Notes: generated from the letters alone by a model not told the origin. DNA of 64,000 nt from Bacteroides intestinalis (GCF_902364365.1 NZ_CABJDN010000003.1:62001-126000), one strand, 5' to 3'. Shown: positions 7,317 to 17,045, counted from the stretch's first letter. A program made the numbers and translations.

Positions 7317-8825
7317 ATGAACGCATTTGATCAATATGAAGTATGGTTCGTAACCGGAGCACAACTCCTGTACGGAGGTGACGCAGTTATCGCAGTAGAC
7401 GCACACAGTAATGAAATGGTAACCGGATTGAACGCCAGCGGCAAATTGCCGGTAAAGGTGGTTTATAAAGGTACGGTAAACTCTTCTAAAGAAGTAACTG
7501 AAGCTTTCAAAGCTGCTAACAATGATGAGAAATGTATCGGTGTTATCACCTGGATGCACACTTTCTCTCCTGCCAAGATGTGGATTCACGGTTTGCAGGA
7601 ATTGAAAAAACCGTTGCTGCATTTCCATACTCAGTTCAATAAAGAAATTCCTTGGGATACCATGGATATGGACTTCATGAACTTGAACCAGTCTGCTCAC
7701 GGTGACCGTGAATTCGGCCACATTGTAACCCGTATGCGTAAAAACCGTAAGGTAGTGGTAGGGCACTGGCAAGATGAAAAAGCACAGGGACAGATTGCAA
7801 CATGGATGCGTGTTTGCGCCGGATGGGCTGATGCACAGGATATGCTGATTATCCGTTTCGGTGACCAGATGAACAACGTTGCCGTTACTGATGGTGACAA
7901 GGTATCCGCTGAACAAGTTTTGGGTTACCACGTAGACTACTGTCCGGTAAACGACCTGATGAAGTACTACAATGCAGTGGAAGACAAAGACGTACAGGCA
8001 ATGGTAGATACTTACTTCAAAGAATACGATCATGCTCCTGAACTGGAAAAGGCCGGAACTGAAGCTTATACCAAAGTATGGAACTCTGCAAAAGCAGAAA
8101 TCGCTCTCCGTCGTATCCTGAAAGACACAGGTGCCAAAGCATTTACTACTAACTTCAATGACCTCGGTGACTTCGATCAGATTCCGGGACTGGCTTCTCA
8201 ACGCCTGATGGAAGAAGGTTATGGTTTCGGTGCAGAAGGTGACTGGAAAACTGCCGCTTTGTATCGCACCACTTGGTTCATGAGCCAGGGTATGCCGAAA
8301 GGTTGTTCTTTCCTGGAAGACTACACCTTGCATTTCGACGGTGAGAAGAGCGCTATCCTCCAGGCACACATGCTGGAAGTTTGTCCGCTGATTGCTGAAG
8401 CAAAACCGAAACTGGAAGTACATCGCCTGAGCATTGGTATCGATAGCGAAACTGCACGTCTTGTATTCACCAGCAAACAAGGTGAGGGCGTAGCTGCTAC
8501 TATCGTTGACCTGGGTAACCGTTTCCGCCTCATCGTAAACAAAGTAGAATGTATCAAGAGCAAACCGCTGCCCAAACTTCCCGTTGCCAGCGCATTGTGG
8601 ATTCCGATGCCGAACCTCGAAGTAGGTGCTGCTGCATGGATTCTGGCAGGTGGTACTCACCACACCAGCTTCTCTTATGATCTGACCGTAGAATACTGGG
8701 AAGATTATGCAGAAATGGCAGGTATCGAAATGGTAGTTATCGATGAAAATACAACTATCAGCGAGTTCAAGAAAGAACTGCGCATGAATGAAGTATATTA
8801 CATGTTGAACAAAGCGCTTTGTTGA
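7317..8825 (+). CDS. araA: L-arabinose isomerase
   Basis: 502 aa, full length. It converts L-arabinose to L-ribulose in the cytoplasm. Family motifs include FVTGAQLLYG near the N-terminus, TWMHTFSPAKMWI, LLHFHTQFN, HGDREFGHI, and the metal-site region MEEGYGFGAEGDWKTAALYR. The protein ends close to araB: its TGA stop (8823-8825) lies two bases before the araB ATG, so the two are translationally linked. A long open frame on the opposite strand over this gene is a codon-bias shadow. Confidence 0.97.
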   Translation: MNAFDQYEVWFVTGAQLLYGGDAVIAVDAHSNEMVTGLNASGKLPVKVVYKGTVNSSKEVTEAFKAANNDEKCIGVITWMHTFSPAKMWIHGLQELKKPLLHFHTQFNKEIPWDTMDMDFMNLNQSAHGDREFGHIVTRMRKNRKVVVGHWQDEKAQGQIATWMRVCAGWADAQDMLIIRFGDQMNNVAVTDGDKVSAEQVLGYHVDYCPVNDLMKYYNAVEDKDVQAMVDTYFKEYDHAPELEKAGTEAYTKVWNSAKAEIALRRILKDTGAKAFTTNFNDLGDFDQIPGLASQRLMEEGYGFGAEGDWKTAALYRTTWFMSQGMPKGCSFLEDYTLHFDGEKSAILQAHMLEVCPLIAEAKPKLEVHRLSIGIDSETARLVFTSKQGEGVAATIVDLGNRFRLIVNKVECIKSKPLPKLPVASALWIPMPNLEVGAAAWILAGGTHHTSFSYDLTVEYWEDYAEMAGIEMVVIDENTTISEFKKELRMNEVYYMLNKALC

Positions 8826-8827
8826 TT

Positions 8828-10426
8828 ATGAAACCAGACGCAAAATCAACCATCGAAGCAGGCAAGGCCATTCTTGGCATAGAATTCGGTTCCACCCGAA
8901 TCAAAGCTGTTTTGATTGACCAGGAAAATAAGCCCATCGCTCAAGGAAGTCACACTTGGGAGAACCAGTTGGTTGACGGACTTTGGACATATAGTGTTGA
9001 AGCCATCTGGTATGGACTGCAAGATTGTTACGCCGACCTTCGCTCAAACGTGAAGAAACTCTATGACATAGAAATAGAAGCTTTGGCAGCAATCGGCGTC
9101 AGCGCCATGATGCATGGTTATATGGCGTTCAATGATAAAGAAGAGATTCTCGTGCCCTTCCGTACTTGGAGAAACACCAATACAGGTCAGGCTGCGGCTG
9201 CTTTATCAGAACTGTTCGTTTATAATATTCCTCTGCGTTGGAGCATTTCTCATTTGTATCAGGCTATTCTGGACAACGAAGAACACGTAAAAGATATCAA
9301 TTATCTGACAACGCTCGCAGGTTTTATCCATTGGCAGATAACCGGTAAAAAGGTATTAGGAATAGGCGATGCATCAGGTATGCTCCCTATAGACCCGGTT
9401 ACCAAGAACTACTCCGCTGAAATGGTGGCCAAGTTCGACGAGTTAATCGCTCCGAAGGGATATAACTGGAAATTGCTGGATATTCTTCCCAAGGCATTGC
9501 CGGCTGGTGAAAATGCTGGTTTCCTGACACCGGAAGGTGCTAAGATGCTCGACGTATCCGGCCATTTGAAAGCAGGAATACCGGTTTGCCCGCCCGAAGG
9601 AGATGCAGGTACCGGTATGGTTGCAACCAATGCCGTTAAGCAGCGTACAGGAAACGTATCGGCAGGTACATCTTCATTCTCCATGATTGTATTGGAGAAA
9701 GATCTGTCAAAGCCCTACGAAATGATCGATATGGTTACTACTCCCGATGGAAGTCCCGTAGCCATGGTACATTGCAACAACTGTACATCTGACCTCAATG
9801 CATGGATCAACCTGTTCAAAGAATATCAGGAATTGCTGGGTATACCTGTAGATATGAACGAAGTATATGGAAAACTCTACAACCATGCCCTGACAGGCAA
9901 TGCGGATTGTGGCGGTCTCATTTCATTCAATTACATCTCAGGCGAACCTGTAACAGGATTTGCAGATGGAAGACCGATGTTTGTACGTTCGGCCAATGAC
10001 AAGTTCAGCCTTGCGAACTTCATGAGAACGCACTTGTATGCTTCTGTCGGTGTCCTCAAGATTGGTAATGACATTCTTTTCAAAGAAGAAAAGGTGAAAG
10101 TTGACAGAATCACAGGACACGGAGGTTTGTTCAAGACTAAGAGTGTGGGCCAGAGAGTACTTGCAGCAGCATTAAATTCACCGATCTCCGTAATGGAAAC
10201 TGCCGGTGAAGGTGGTGCCTGGGGTATTGCGTTGCTGGGTTCATTCCTTGTGAACAACGAAAAGAAGCAACCTCTCGACGCTTTCCTGGATGAACAGGTG
10301 TTTGGTGAAGATGCAGGTGTTGAGATAGCGCCTACAGCTGAAGAGGTAGCAGGCTTTAACGCATACATCGAAAACTACAAGGCAGCACTGCCCATCGAAG
10401 AAGCAGCCGTGAAATTCAAAAAGTAA
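8828..10426 (+). CDS. araB: L-ribulokinase, FGGY carbohydrate kinase
   Basis: 532 aa from ATG 8828; the open frame extends to a TTG at 8819 inside the araA end, which is less likely. The N-terminal phosphate-binding motif GIEFGSTRIKAVLID, GVSAMMHGYMAF, and the second-domain motifs GNVSAGTSSFSM and ETAGEGGAWGIALLGS identify an FGGY kinase. It phosphorylates L-ribulose to L-ribulose-5-phosphate between the AraA and AraD steps. The sequence looks somewhat closer to the xylulokinase-type branch than to enteric AraB, so the substrate is assigned largely by context. Last gene of the araRDAB group; followed by a structured spacer. Confidence 0.88.
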   Translation: MKPDAKSTIEAGKAILGIEFGSTRIKAVLIDQENKPIAQGSHTWENQLVDGLWTYSVEAIWYGLQDCYADLRSNVKKLYDIEIEALAAIGVSAMMHGYMAFNDKEEILVPFRTWRNTNTGQAAAALSELFVYNIPLRWSISHLYQAILDNEEHVKDINYLTTLAGFIHWQITGKKVLGIGDASGMLPIDPVTKNYSAEMVAKFDELIAPKGYNWKLLDILPKALPAGENAGFLTPEGAKMLDVSGHLKAGIPVCPPEGDAGTGMVATNAVKQRTGNVSAGTSSFSMIVLEKDLSKPYEMIDMVTTPDGSPVAMVHCNNCTSDLNAWINLFKEYQELLGIPVDMNEVYGKLYNHALTGNADCGGLISFNYISGEPVTGFADGRPMFVRSANDKFSLANFMRTHLYASVGVLKIGNDILFKEEKVKVDRITGHGGLFKTKSVGQRVLAAALNSPISVMETAGEGGAWGIALLGSFLVNNEKKQPLDAFLDEQVFGEDAGVEIAPTAEEVAGFNAYIENYKAALPIEEAAVKFKK

Positions 10427-10444
10427 TTCCTACTTCAAGGAATA

Positions 10445-10525
10445 AACGAATGTAATAGTAGAGGGAGAAGCTTCGGCTGCCACGTGGGTGCTGTTGGCAC
10501 CGGAGCAACTCCCTATACATTCGTT
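10445..10525 (+). ncRNA. predicted structured RNA or complex terminator after araB
   Basis: Four nested stems can be drawn in 81 nt. They are AACGAATGTA with TACATTCGTT (10 bp), AGGGAG with CTCCCT (6 bp), then after a symmetric AA/AA internal loop GCTTCGG with CCGGAGC (7 bp, one G-U pair), and TGCCA with TGGCA around a 12-nt loop. There is no T-run directly after it. No known RNA family was recognised. It lies just downstream of araB, so it could be a 3' end stabiliser, a terminator, or a small RNA. Confidence 0.5.
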
Positions 10526-10530
10526 CTACA

Positions 10531-10738
10531 AGCATAGGTACGCGGACGACGCGGATAAGGCGGACGAACGCGGATTTTCAAAGCTGCACTATGTTAAACG
10601 TAATGTATCCCATACGGAAGATAAAAAAGAAATCTGTGTTATCTGCATCATCTGCGGATGAAAAATCACTTGCATACTGTAAGGTAAATCTTAGTCCGCG
10701 TTCGTCCGCCTTATCCGCGTCGTCCGCGTACCTATGCT
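10531..10738. repeat. perfect 44-bp inverted repeat with 9-bp internal period
   Basis: The arms 10531-10574 and 10695-10738 are exact reverse complements over 44 bp, separated by 120 bp. Each arm is built from GCGGA motifs spaced 9-10 bp apart (type ACGCGGACG). The spacer holds a third short set with 9-bp period: ATCTGTGTT, ATCTGCATC, ATCTGCGGA (10632-10658). It fills most of the 378-bp gap between araB and the GH127 gene. The small open frame 10591-10779 crosses it and has no protein-like features. Confidence 0.85.
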
Positions 10739-10766
10739 CCCTTAAATTACCATTTATAGAACAAGT

Positions 10767-10774
10767 TAATTTTG
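10767..10774 (+). promoter_or_regulatory. -7 box TAATTTTG for the GH127 gene
   Basis: Exact match to the Bacteroides TAnnTTTG element, 30 bp before the GH127 start and just outside the 44-bp inverted repeat. Suggests that the two arabinofuranosidase genes are transcribed separately from araDAB. Confidence 0.6.
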
Positions 10775-10804
10775 TATGAGTACTTACCTCAAATATAATA
10801 TAAT

Positions 10805-13153
10805 ATGAAAACGACCCTTATTACTTACCTGTTCCTTTTTTGTTTTCTCCTGACCGGGAAAGCTCAAACCCAACAAGAAGTTTCCTATTTCCCCTTGCAA
10901 GATGTTAAGTTGTTGGAAAGCCCCTTCCTGCAAGCTCAACAGACTGACTTACATTACATCATGGCCATGGAACCCGACCGCCTGCTCGCCCCTTTCCTGC
11001 GCGAAGCCGGACTGACACCCAAAGCGCCAAGTTATACCAACTGGGAAAACACCGGACTGGACGGGCACATTGGCGGACATTACATTTCCGCACTCTCCAT
11101 GATGTATGCCGCTACCGGAGACACAGCCATATACAATCGGCTGAACTATATGCTGAACGAACTACATCGTGCACAGCAAGCCGTAGGCACCGGATTCATC
11201 GGAGGTACTCCCGGAAGCCTGCAACTTTGGAAAGAAATTAAAGCCGGGAATATCCGTGCCGGAGGTTTCGACCTCAACGGCAAATGGGTACCCCTATACA
11301 ATATACACAAGACTTATGCCGGACTGCGCGACGCTTACCTCTATGCCGGAAGCGACCTTGCCCGCCAGATGTTAGTGTCCCTCACCGACTGGATGATAGA
11401 CATCACCGCAGGACTCACCGACCAGCAAATGCAAGACATGCTCCGCAGCGAACACGGAGGACTGAATGAAACTTTCGCCGATGTTGCCGAAATCACTGGT
11501 GACAAGAAATACCTGGAACTGGCACGCCGCTTCTCCCATAAAGTAATTCTGGATCCTCTTGTGAAGAATGAAGACCGCCTGACAGGCATGCATGCCAATA
11601 CACAGATACCAAAGGTTATCGGCTACAAACGTATCGCCGACCTCGCACAAGACCAGAACTGGGATCACGCCGCCCGCTTCTTCTGGAATACAGTAGTAAA
11701 TCATCGTTCCGTCTGCATTGGTGGCAACAGTGTACGCGAGCACTTTCATCCGGCAGACAATTTCACATCCATGCTCAATGATGTGCAAGGTCCGGAAACT
11801 TGCAATACTTACAACATGCTTCGCCTGACGAAGATGCTTTACCAGACCTCTCCCGACATTCGTTTTGCCGATTATTACGAACGTGCTTTATATAATCATA
11901 TCCTTGCCTCACAACAGCCTACAAAGGGTGGATTTGTTTACTTCACCCCTATGCGTCCGGGACACTACCGCGTTTATTCGCAGCCGGAAACATCCATGTG
12001 GTGTTGCGTCGGTTCCGGATTGGAGAATCACACCAAATACGGAGAGTTTATTTACGCCCATGTAAAGGATACGCTATATGTGAACCTCTTCATCCCCTCC
12101 CGTCTGACCTGGAAGGAGAAAGGCGTCACCCTGACACAAGAAACCCGTTTCCCCGACGAAGAGCAAATCCGCTTCCGCGTGGAAAAGAGCAAGAAGAAAG
12201 CATTCAACCTCAAACTCCGTTATCCCTCTTGGGCTAAAGGTGCCAGCGTTTCCATTAATGGAAAAGTACAGGAAACGAATGCCCGACCGGGAGAGTACCT
12301 GACCATTCACCGTAAATGGAAAGCCGGAGATGAAATCACACTGAATATGCCCATGCAGGTTGCCTTGGAGCAAATACCGGATCGGGAAAATTTCTATGCA
12401 TTCATGTATGGCCCTATCGTACTTGCCAGCCCCACAGGGACAGAGAATATGGACGGGCTTTATGCAGATGACAGCCGTGGCGGACACATTGCCCATGGCA
12501 AACAGATTTCCATGCAAGAAATACCGATGCTGGTAGGTTCCGCCGCATCTCTGCCTCAATCACTCCGGAAGATAAACGATGACTTGGTTGCATTTACTTA
12601 TACCGGTAGTGTCTATCCGGCACAGAAAGAAGCGCTGAAATTGATTCCTTTCTTCCGTCTTCACGATTCCCGTTATGCCGTTTATTTCCATCAGGTAACC
12701 GAAGCTGAAGTAGAAAGTATCCGCAAAGAAGTGGCATTGAGCGAGCGTAAAGCAATGGAACTTGTCAACCAAACTGTAGATCTCATTTTCCCTGGTGAAC
12801 AACAGCCTGAATCAGATCATGGTATTCTATATGAACAGGCAGAAACTGGAATCAATAAAGACCGTCACTTCCGGCGTGCCAAAGGTTGGTTCAGTTATAA
12901 CCTCAAAGTAAAAGAGGAAGCCAGCCAGCTCATGATTACTGTACGGAAAGAGGATTATACCAAGGTAGCCATCCTTCTTAACAATGAAAAACTGACCGTT
13001 AGTCCTACGATCAGCAAACCTGATAAAGAGGGTTTTATAACGATCTGTTATTCTTTACCCCGGAAGTTAAGTGCAGGCAGCTATCCGATACGCTTCAGTC
13101 CCGACGAAACAGAGTGGACACCTGCTATTTATGAGGTCCGCTTACTCAAATAA
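10805..13153 (+). CDS. GH127 family protein, probable beta-L-arabinofuranosidase
   Basis: 782 aa with a cleavable signal peptide (TYLFLFCFLLTGKAQ), so probably periplasmic. It has the (alpha/alpha)6-barrel GH127 pattern and the residues that bind zinc and catalyse in the characterised family member HypBA1: Glu331 and Cys333 in GPETCNTYNM, and Cys400-Cys401 in WCCVGSG. The family removes beta-linked L-arabinofuranose, with a cysteine nucleophile. The N-terminal motif LDGHIGGHYISALSMMYA is typical. It has its own -7 box and is followed 34 bp later by GH51, with which it is probably cotranscribed. Exact substrate is inferred. Confidence 0.88.
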   Translation: MKTTLITYLFLFCFLLTGKAQTQQEVSYFPLQDVKLLESPFLQAQQTDLHYIMAMEPDRLLAPFLREAGLTPKAPSYTNWENTGLDGHIGGHYISALSMMYAATGDTAIYNRLNYMLNELHRAQQAVGTGFIGGTPGSLQLWKEIKAGNIRAGGFDLNGKWVPLYNIHKTYAGLRDAYLYAGSDLARQMLVSLTDWMIDITAGLTDQQMQDMLRSEHGGLNETFADVAEITGDKKYLELARRFSHKVILDPLVKNEDRLTGMHANTQIPKVIGYKRIADLAQDQNWDHAARFFWNTVVNHRSVCIGGNSVREHFHPADNFTSMLNDVQGPETCNTYNMLRLTKMLYQTSPDIRFADYYERALYNHILASQQPTKGGFVYFTPMRPGHYRVYSQPETSMWCCVGSGLENHTKYGEFIYAHVKDTLYVNLFIPSRLTWKEKGVTLTQETRFPDEEQIRFRVEKSKKKAFNLKLRYPSWAKGASVSINGKVQETNARPGEYLTIHRKWKAGDEITLNMPMQVALEQIPDRENFYAFMYGPIVLASPTGTENMDGLYADDSRGGHIAHGKQISMQEIPMLVGSAASLPQSLRKINDDLVAFTYTGSVYPAQKEALKLIPFFRLHDSRYAVYFHQVTEAEVESIRKEVALSERKAMELVNQTVDLIFPGEQQPESDHGILYEQAETGINKDRHFRRAKGWFSYNLKVKEEASQLMITVRKEDYTKVAILLNNEKLTVSPTISKPDKEGFITICYSLPRKLSAGSYPIRFSPDETEWTPAIYEVRLLK

Positions 13154-13187
13154 TAACATTACGAACATCATATAACTAATAACCATT

Positions 13188-14732
13188 ATGAGAAACAAAC
13201 TATTATTCAGCAGCGTTCTTTTAGCTGCATCCGTATCGCTGTCCGCACAAAAGAGTGCAACGATCACGCTTCATGCCGACCAAGGCACACAAGTTATTCC
13301 CAAAGAAATTTACGGTCAGTTTGCCGAACACCTGGGTACCTGTATCTATGGTGGACTTTGGGTAGGAGAAAATTCGGATATTCCCAATATCAAAGGTTAT
13401 CGTACAGATGTGTTCAATGCATTGAGAGAGCTCCAGATTCCCGTACTTCGTTGGCCGGGCGGTTGCTTTGCCGATGAATATCACTGGATGGACGGTATCG
13501 GTCCGAAAGAGAACCGCCCCAAAATGGTAAACAATAACTGGGGAGGCACGATTGAAGACAACAGTTTCGGTACACATGAGTTCCTCAACCTCTGCGAAAT
13601 GCTGGGTACTGAACCTTATATCAGCGGAAACGTAGGTAGTGGCACTGTAGAAGAACTGGCAAAATGGGTAGAATACATGACTTCCGAAGGAGACTCTCCG
13701 ATGGCAAGACTTCGCCGCCAGAACGGTCGTGACAAAGCATGGAAAGTGAAATACCTCGGTGTAGGTAACGAAAGTTGGGGCTGCGGCGGAAGCATGCGTC
13801 CTGAATATTATGCTGATTTGTATCGCCGTTACTCCACTTACTGCCGCAACTACGACGGCAACCATCTGTTTAAGATTGCCAGTGGTGCCAGTGATTACGA
13901 TTATAACTGGACTAAAGTCCTGATGGACCGCGTAGGTGGACGTATGAACGGACTCTCTCTCCATTATTACACCGTAACCGGCTGGAGCGGAAGTAAAGGA
14001 GCAGCCACTAAGTTCGACAAAGACGATTATTACTGGACAATGGGTAAGTGTCGTGAGATAGAAGACGTTATCAAAAAGCACTGCGCCATTATGGACGAAT
14101 ATGATCCTAAAAAGCACGTAGCCCTTATGCTCGATGAGTGGGGTACCTGGTGGGACGAAGAACCCGGCACTATTCCGGGCCACCTTTACCAGCAAAATAC
14201 ATTGCGTGATGCTTTTGTTGCCTCTCTTAGTTTCGACATCTTCCACAAATACACCGACCGTCTGAAAATGGCAAATATTGCCCAGATAGTAAATGTATTG
14301 CAATCCATGATCCTGACAAAAGGTAAAGACATGGTGCTGACTCCCACTTATTATGTATTCAAGATGTACAATGTACACCAGGATGCCACTTTCCTCCCAC
14401 TCGAGTTGAATTGTGAAATCATGGATGTACGCGACAATCGCAAAGTACCTATGGTAAGTGCCACAGCTTCTAAAGACAAGGACGGCAAGATTCACATCTC
14501 AATGTCTAATATCGATGCCGACAATGCACAAGAAATTACTATCAACCTGCCGGATGTGAAGGCTAAGAAAGCCGTTGGTGAAATCTTAACTTCTGCCAAC
14601 CTGACGGATTACAACTCTTTTGAGAACCCTAATAATGTAAAATTAGCTCCGTTCAAAGAGGTAAAAATCAATAAAGGCGTATTGAAGATAAAACTACCAG
14701 CCAAGTCTATTGTTACTATAGAGTTACAGTAA
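13188..14732 (+). CDS. GH51 alpha-L-arabinofuranosidase
   Basis: 514 aa with a signal peptide ([11 protein letters not shown]), so probably periplasmic. The GH51 catalytic domain shows [14 protein letters not shown] (near 87), acid/base Glu195 in GNESWG and nucleophile Glu317 in [10 protein letters not shown]. The C-terminal beta-sandwich domain covers about 400-514. It releases alpha-L-arabinofuranose from arabino-oligosaccharides made by the GH43 enzyme. It lies 34 bp after the GH127 gene. A 424-residue open frame on the opposite strand is a shadow. Confidence 0.95.
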   Translation: MRNKLLFSSVLLAASVSLSAQKSATITLHADQGTQVIPKEIYGQFAEHLGTCIYGGLWVGENSDIPNIKGYRTDVFNALRELQIPVLRWPGGCFADEYHWMDGIGPKENRPKMVNNNWGGTIEDNSFGTHEFLNLCEMLGTEPYISGNVGSGTVEELAKWVEYMTSEGDSPMARLRRQNGRDKAWKVKYLGVGNESWGCGGSMRPEYYADLYRRYSTYCRNYDGNHLFKIASGASDYDYNWTKVLMDRVGGRMNGLSLHYYTVTGWSGSKGAATKFDKDDYYWTMGKCREIEDVIKKHCAIMDEYDPKKHVALMLDEWGTWWDEEPGTIPGHLYQQNTLRDAFVASLSFDIFHKYTDRLKMANIAQIVNVLQSMILTKGKDMVLTPTYYVFKMYNVHQDATFLPLELNCEIMDVRDNRKVPMVSATASKDKDGKIHISMSNIDADNAQEITINLPDVKAKKAVGEILTSANLTDYNSFENPNNVKLAPFKEVKINKGVLKIKLPAKSIVTIELQ

Positions 14733-14766
14733 ATCAGTCGAAAAGACTTATTGTATTTTAAACAAG

Positions 14767-14875
14767 AAGCAGGTGGAAGTGCCGCAAAAAAAGAGGCTCT
14801 TTCTATGTTGCGAATTACGCATAAAGAGTTATCTTTGTCGCTGTTAAAATTAACAAGTGACACTTCAACCTGCTT
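14767..14875. repeat. 15-bp inverted repeat flanking the transketolase promoter
   Basis: AAGCAGGTGGAAGTG (14767-14781) is matched by CACTTCAACCTGCTT (14861-14875) with one mismatch. The -7 box of tkt lies between the arms. The two arms could pair in RNA reading through from GH51, but the tkt transcript itself would hold only the right arm. Confidence 0.6.
14830..14837 (+). promoter_or_regulatory. -7 box TATCTTTG for transketolase
   Basis: Exact TAnnTTTG match with a TTG about 20 bp upstream (in GTTGCGAATTACG). Predicted transcript start is about 65 nt before the tkt ATG. Confidence 0.7.
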
Positions 14876-14906
14876 TATATAGTATTCAAATCAAATAAAT
14901 ATCAAT

Positions 14907-16916
14907 ATGAACGACAACAAACTTATGAACCGTGCAGCGGACAATATTCGTATCCTCGCTGCTTCTATGGTTGAGAAAGCTAATTCCGGTCACCCGGGCG
15001 GTGCCATGGGTGGTGCCGATTTTGTGAATGTACTCTTCTCTGAGTTTCTGGTGTATGATCCCGAAAATCCAGCATGGGAAGGTCGTGACCGCTTCTTCCT
15101 GGACCCGGGTCACATGTCACCGATGCTCTACTCTCAGTTGGCATTGACGGGCAAATTCACACTGGATGAACTGAAGGAATTCCGCCAATGGGACAGTCCT
15201 ACCCCGGGGCACCCTGAACGCGATATTATGCGTGGTATTGAAAACACTTCCGGCCCGCTCGGCCAAGGTCATACTTTCGCAGTGGGTGCAGCTATCGCAG
15301 CTAAATTCATGAAAGCCCGTTTCGAAGAAGTGATGCAGCAAACCATCTACGCTTATATTTCGGACGGTGGTGTACAGGAAGAAATTTCTCAGGGTGCAGG
15401 CCGTATCGCAGGTGCACTGGGACTGGATAACCTCATCATGTTCTATGATGCCAATGACATCCAGCTTTCTACTGAAACCAAAGATGTAACCATCGAAGAT
15501 ACTGCCAAGAAATACGAAGCTTGGGGCTGGAAGGTTCTCAAGATCAACGGTAATGATCCCGACGCTATCCGTGGCGCTTTGAACGAAGCAAAAGCAGAAA
15601 ACGAACGTCCGACCCTGATTATCGGTCATACCGTAATGGGTAAAGGTGCACGCAAGGCAGATGGCAGTAGCTACGAAGCTAACTGTGCTACTCACGGTGC
15701 TCCTCTGGGTGGTGACGCTTATGTAAATACCATCAAGAACCTGGGTGGTGATCCGACAAATCCATTCGTAATCTTCCCCGAAGTGAAGGAACTGTACGCA
15801 AAACGTGCCGCTGAACTGAAGGAAATTATGGCTAAGAAATATGCAGCTAAATCAGAATGGGCAAAGGCTAATCCTGAAAAGGCTGCCAAACTCGACCTGT
15901 TCTTCTCTGGTAAAGCTCCTGAAGTAAACTGGGCAGCTATCGAGCAAAAAGCAGGTGCTGCTACACGTGCTGCATCGGCTACCGTACTGGGCGCTCTTGC
16001 TACTCAGGTAGAAAACATGATCGTTGCTTCCGCCGACCTTTCAAACTCTGATAAGACAGACGGCTTCCTGAAAAAGACGCATGCTTTCAAGAAAGGTGAT
16101 TTCAGCGGTGCATTCTTCCAGGCTGGTGTTGCCGAACTGACTATGGCTTGCTGCTGTATCGGTATGGCACTGCATGGTGGTGTAATCCCTGCTTGCGGAA
16201 CATTCTTCGTATTCTCTGACTATATGAAACCTGCCGTACGTATGGCTGCACTGATGGAAGTTCCCGTGAAGTTCATTTGGACACACGATGCATTCCGTGT
16301 AGGTGAAGACGGTCCTACTCATGAACCGGTAGAACAGGAAGCTCAGATCCGTCTGATGGAAAAACTGAAAAACCACAAAGGACACAACTCTATGTTGGTT
16401 CTCCGTCCGGCAGATGCAGAAGAAACAACAGTTGCATGGAAACTGGCTATGGAGAATACTACTACTCCGACCGGCTTGATCTTCTCTCGCCAAGATATCG
16501 CTATGTTGCCTGCTGGAAACGACTACTCTCAGGCAGCCAAGGGTGCTTACATTGTAGCAGGTTCTGATGAGAACCCGGATGTAATATTGGTAGCTTCGGG
16601 CTCAGAAGTATCTACACTGGTGGCAGGAACCGAATTATTACGCAAAGATGGCGTGAAAGTACGCATCGTGTCTGCTCCTTCCGAAGGTTTGTTCCGCAGC
16701 CAGGCTCCGGGATATCAGGAAGGTGTTATCCCTGCTGACGCAAAAGTCTTCGGTCTGACAGCCGGTCTGCCTGTAAACCTGCAAGGTTTGGTAGGTGCTC
16801 ACGGTAAAGTTTGGGGATTGGAATCTTTCGGTTTCTCAGCTCCTTACAAAGTACTGGATCAGAAGTTAGGTTTCACTGCTGAAAATGTTTATAAGCAAGT
16901 AAAAGCAATGTTATAA
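14907..16916 (+). CDS. tkt: transketolase
   Basis: 669 aa, full length. It transfers two-carbon ketol units in the non-oxidative pentose phosphate pathway using thiamine diphosphate. Visible are SGHPGGAMGGADF (N-terminal active-site His), GPLGQGHTFAVG, the ThDP-binding region YISDGGVQEEISQG, and in the second domain THDAFRVGEDGPTHEPVEQ. Cytoplasmic. Its place beside the arabinose genes fits use of xylulose-5-phosphate made by AraD. The enteric motif GDG is SDGG here, and the protein is of the class common in Bacteroidota. Confidence 0.96.
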   Translation: MNDNKLMNRAADNIRILAASMVEKANSGHPGGAMGGADFVNVLFSEFLVYDPENPAWEGRDRFFLDPGHMSPMLYSQLALTGKFTLDELKEFRQWDSPTPGHPERDIMRGIENTSGPLGQGHTFAVGAAIAAKFMKARFEEVMQQTIYAYISDGGVQEEISQGAGRIAGALGLDNLIMFYDANDIQLSTETKDVTIEDTAKKYEAWGWKVLKINGNDPDAIRGALNEAKAENERPTLIIGHTVMGKGARKADGSSYEANCATHGAPLGGDAYVNTIKNLGGDPTNPFVIFPEVKELYAKRAAELKEIMAKKYAAKSEWAKANPEKAAKLDLFFSGKAPEVNWAAIEQKAGAATRAASATVLGALATQVENMIVASADLSNSDKTDGFLKKTHAFKKGDFSGAFFQAGVAELTMACCCIGMALHGGVIPACGTFFVFSDYMKPAVRMAALMEVPVKFIWTHDAFRVGEDGPTHEPVEQEAQIRLMEKLKNHKGHNSMLVLRPADAEETTVAWKLAMENTTTPTGLIFSRQDIAMLPAGNDYSQAAKGAYIVAGSDENPDVILVASGSEVSTLVAGTELLRKDGVKVRIVSAPSEGLFRSQAPGYQEGVIPADAKVFGLTAGLPVNLQGLVGAHGKVWGLESFGFSAPYKVLDQKLGFTAENVYKQVKAML

Positions 16917-16935
16917 AAGGCCTTGGTGCATTACC

Positions 16936-16990
16936 GGGCGAATATTCATTCGCCCCTACAGGTTGTAACAGGCTTGTAGGGGCGAAATAT
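16936..16990. repeat. alternative-hairpin repeat after tkt
   Basis: GGGCGAAT-ATTC-ATTCGCCC (16936-16955) forms one hairpin. TTCGCCCCTACA (16949-16960) can instead pair with TGTAGGGGCGAA (16975-16986), followed by a T-rich stretch. The two stems share bases and exclude each other. Sequences of this type occur as dispersed intergenic repeats in other bacteria (general recollection). Confidence 0.6.
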
Positions 16991-17045
16991 TTTTCACCTG
17001 ATATCCCATTATAGAGCCTCTAAATCAATCATACTACAACAGAAA

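Noticed and set aside
7293..8663. 456-residue open frame on the minus strand opposite araA
   Set aside because: It lies entirely over a clear araA gene. The product is rich in Cys, His, Phe and Val with no domain pattern, as expected from the opposite strand of a gene with strong codon bias.
10591..10779. 62-residue plus-strand frame in the araB-GH127 spacer
   Set aside because: It crosses the inverted repeat and reads repeated Ser/Ala from the 9-bp units; no start signal or domain.
13221..14495. 424-residue minus-strand frame opposite GH51
   Set aside because: Same reason; the plus strand has intact GH51 catalytic motifs and the minus product has no recognisable features.
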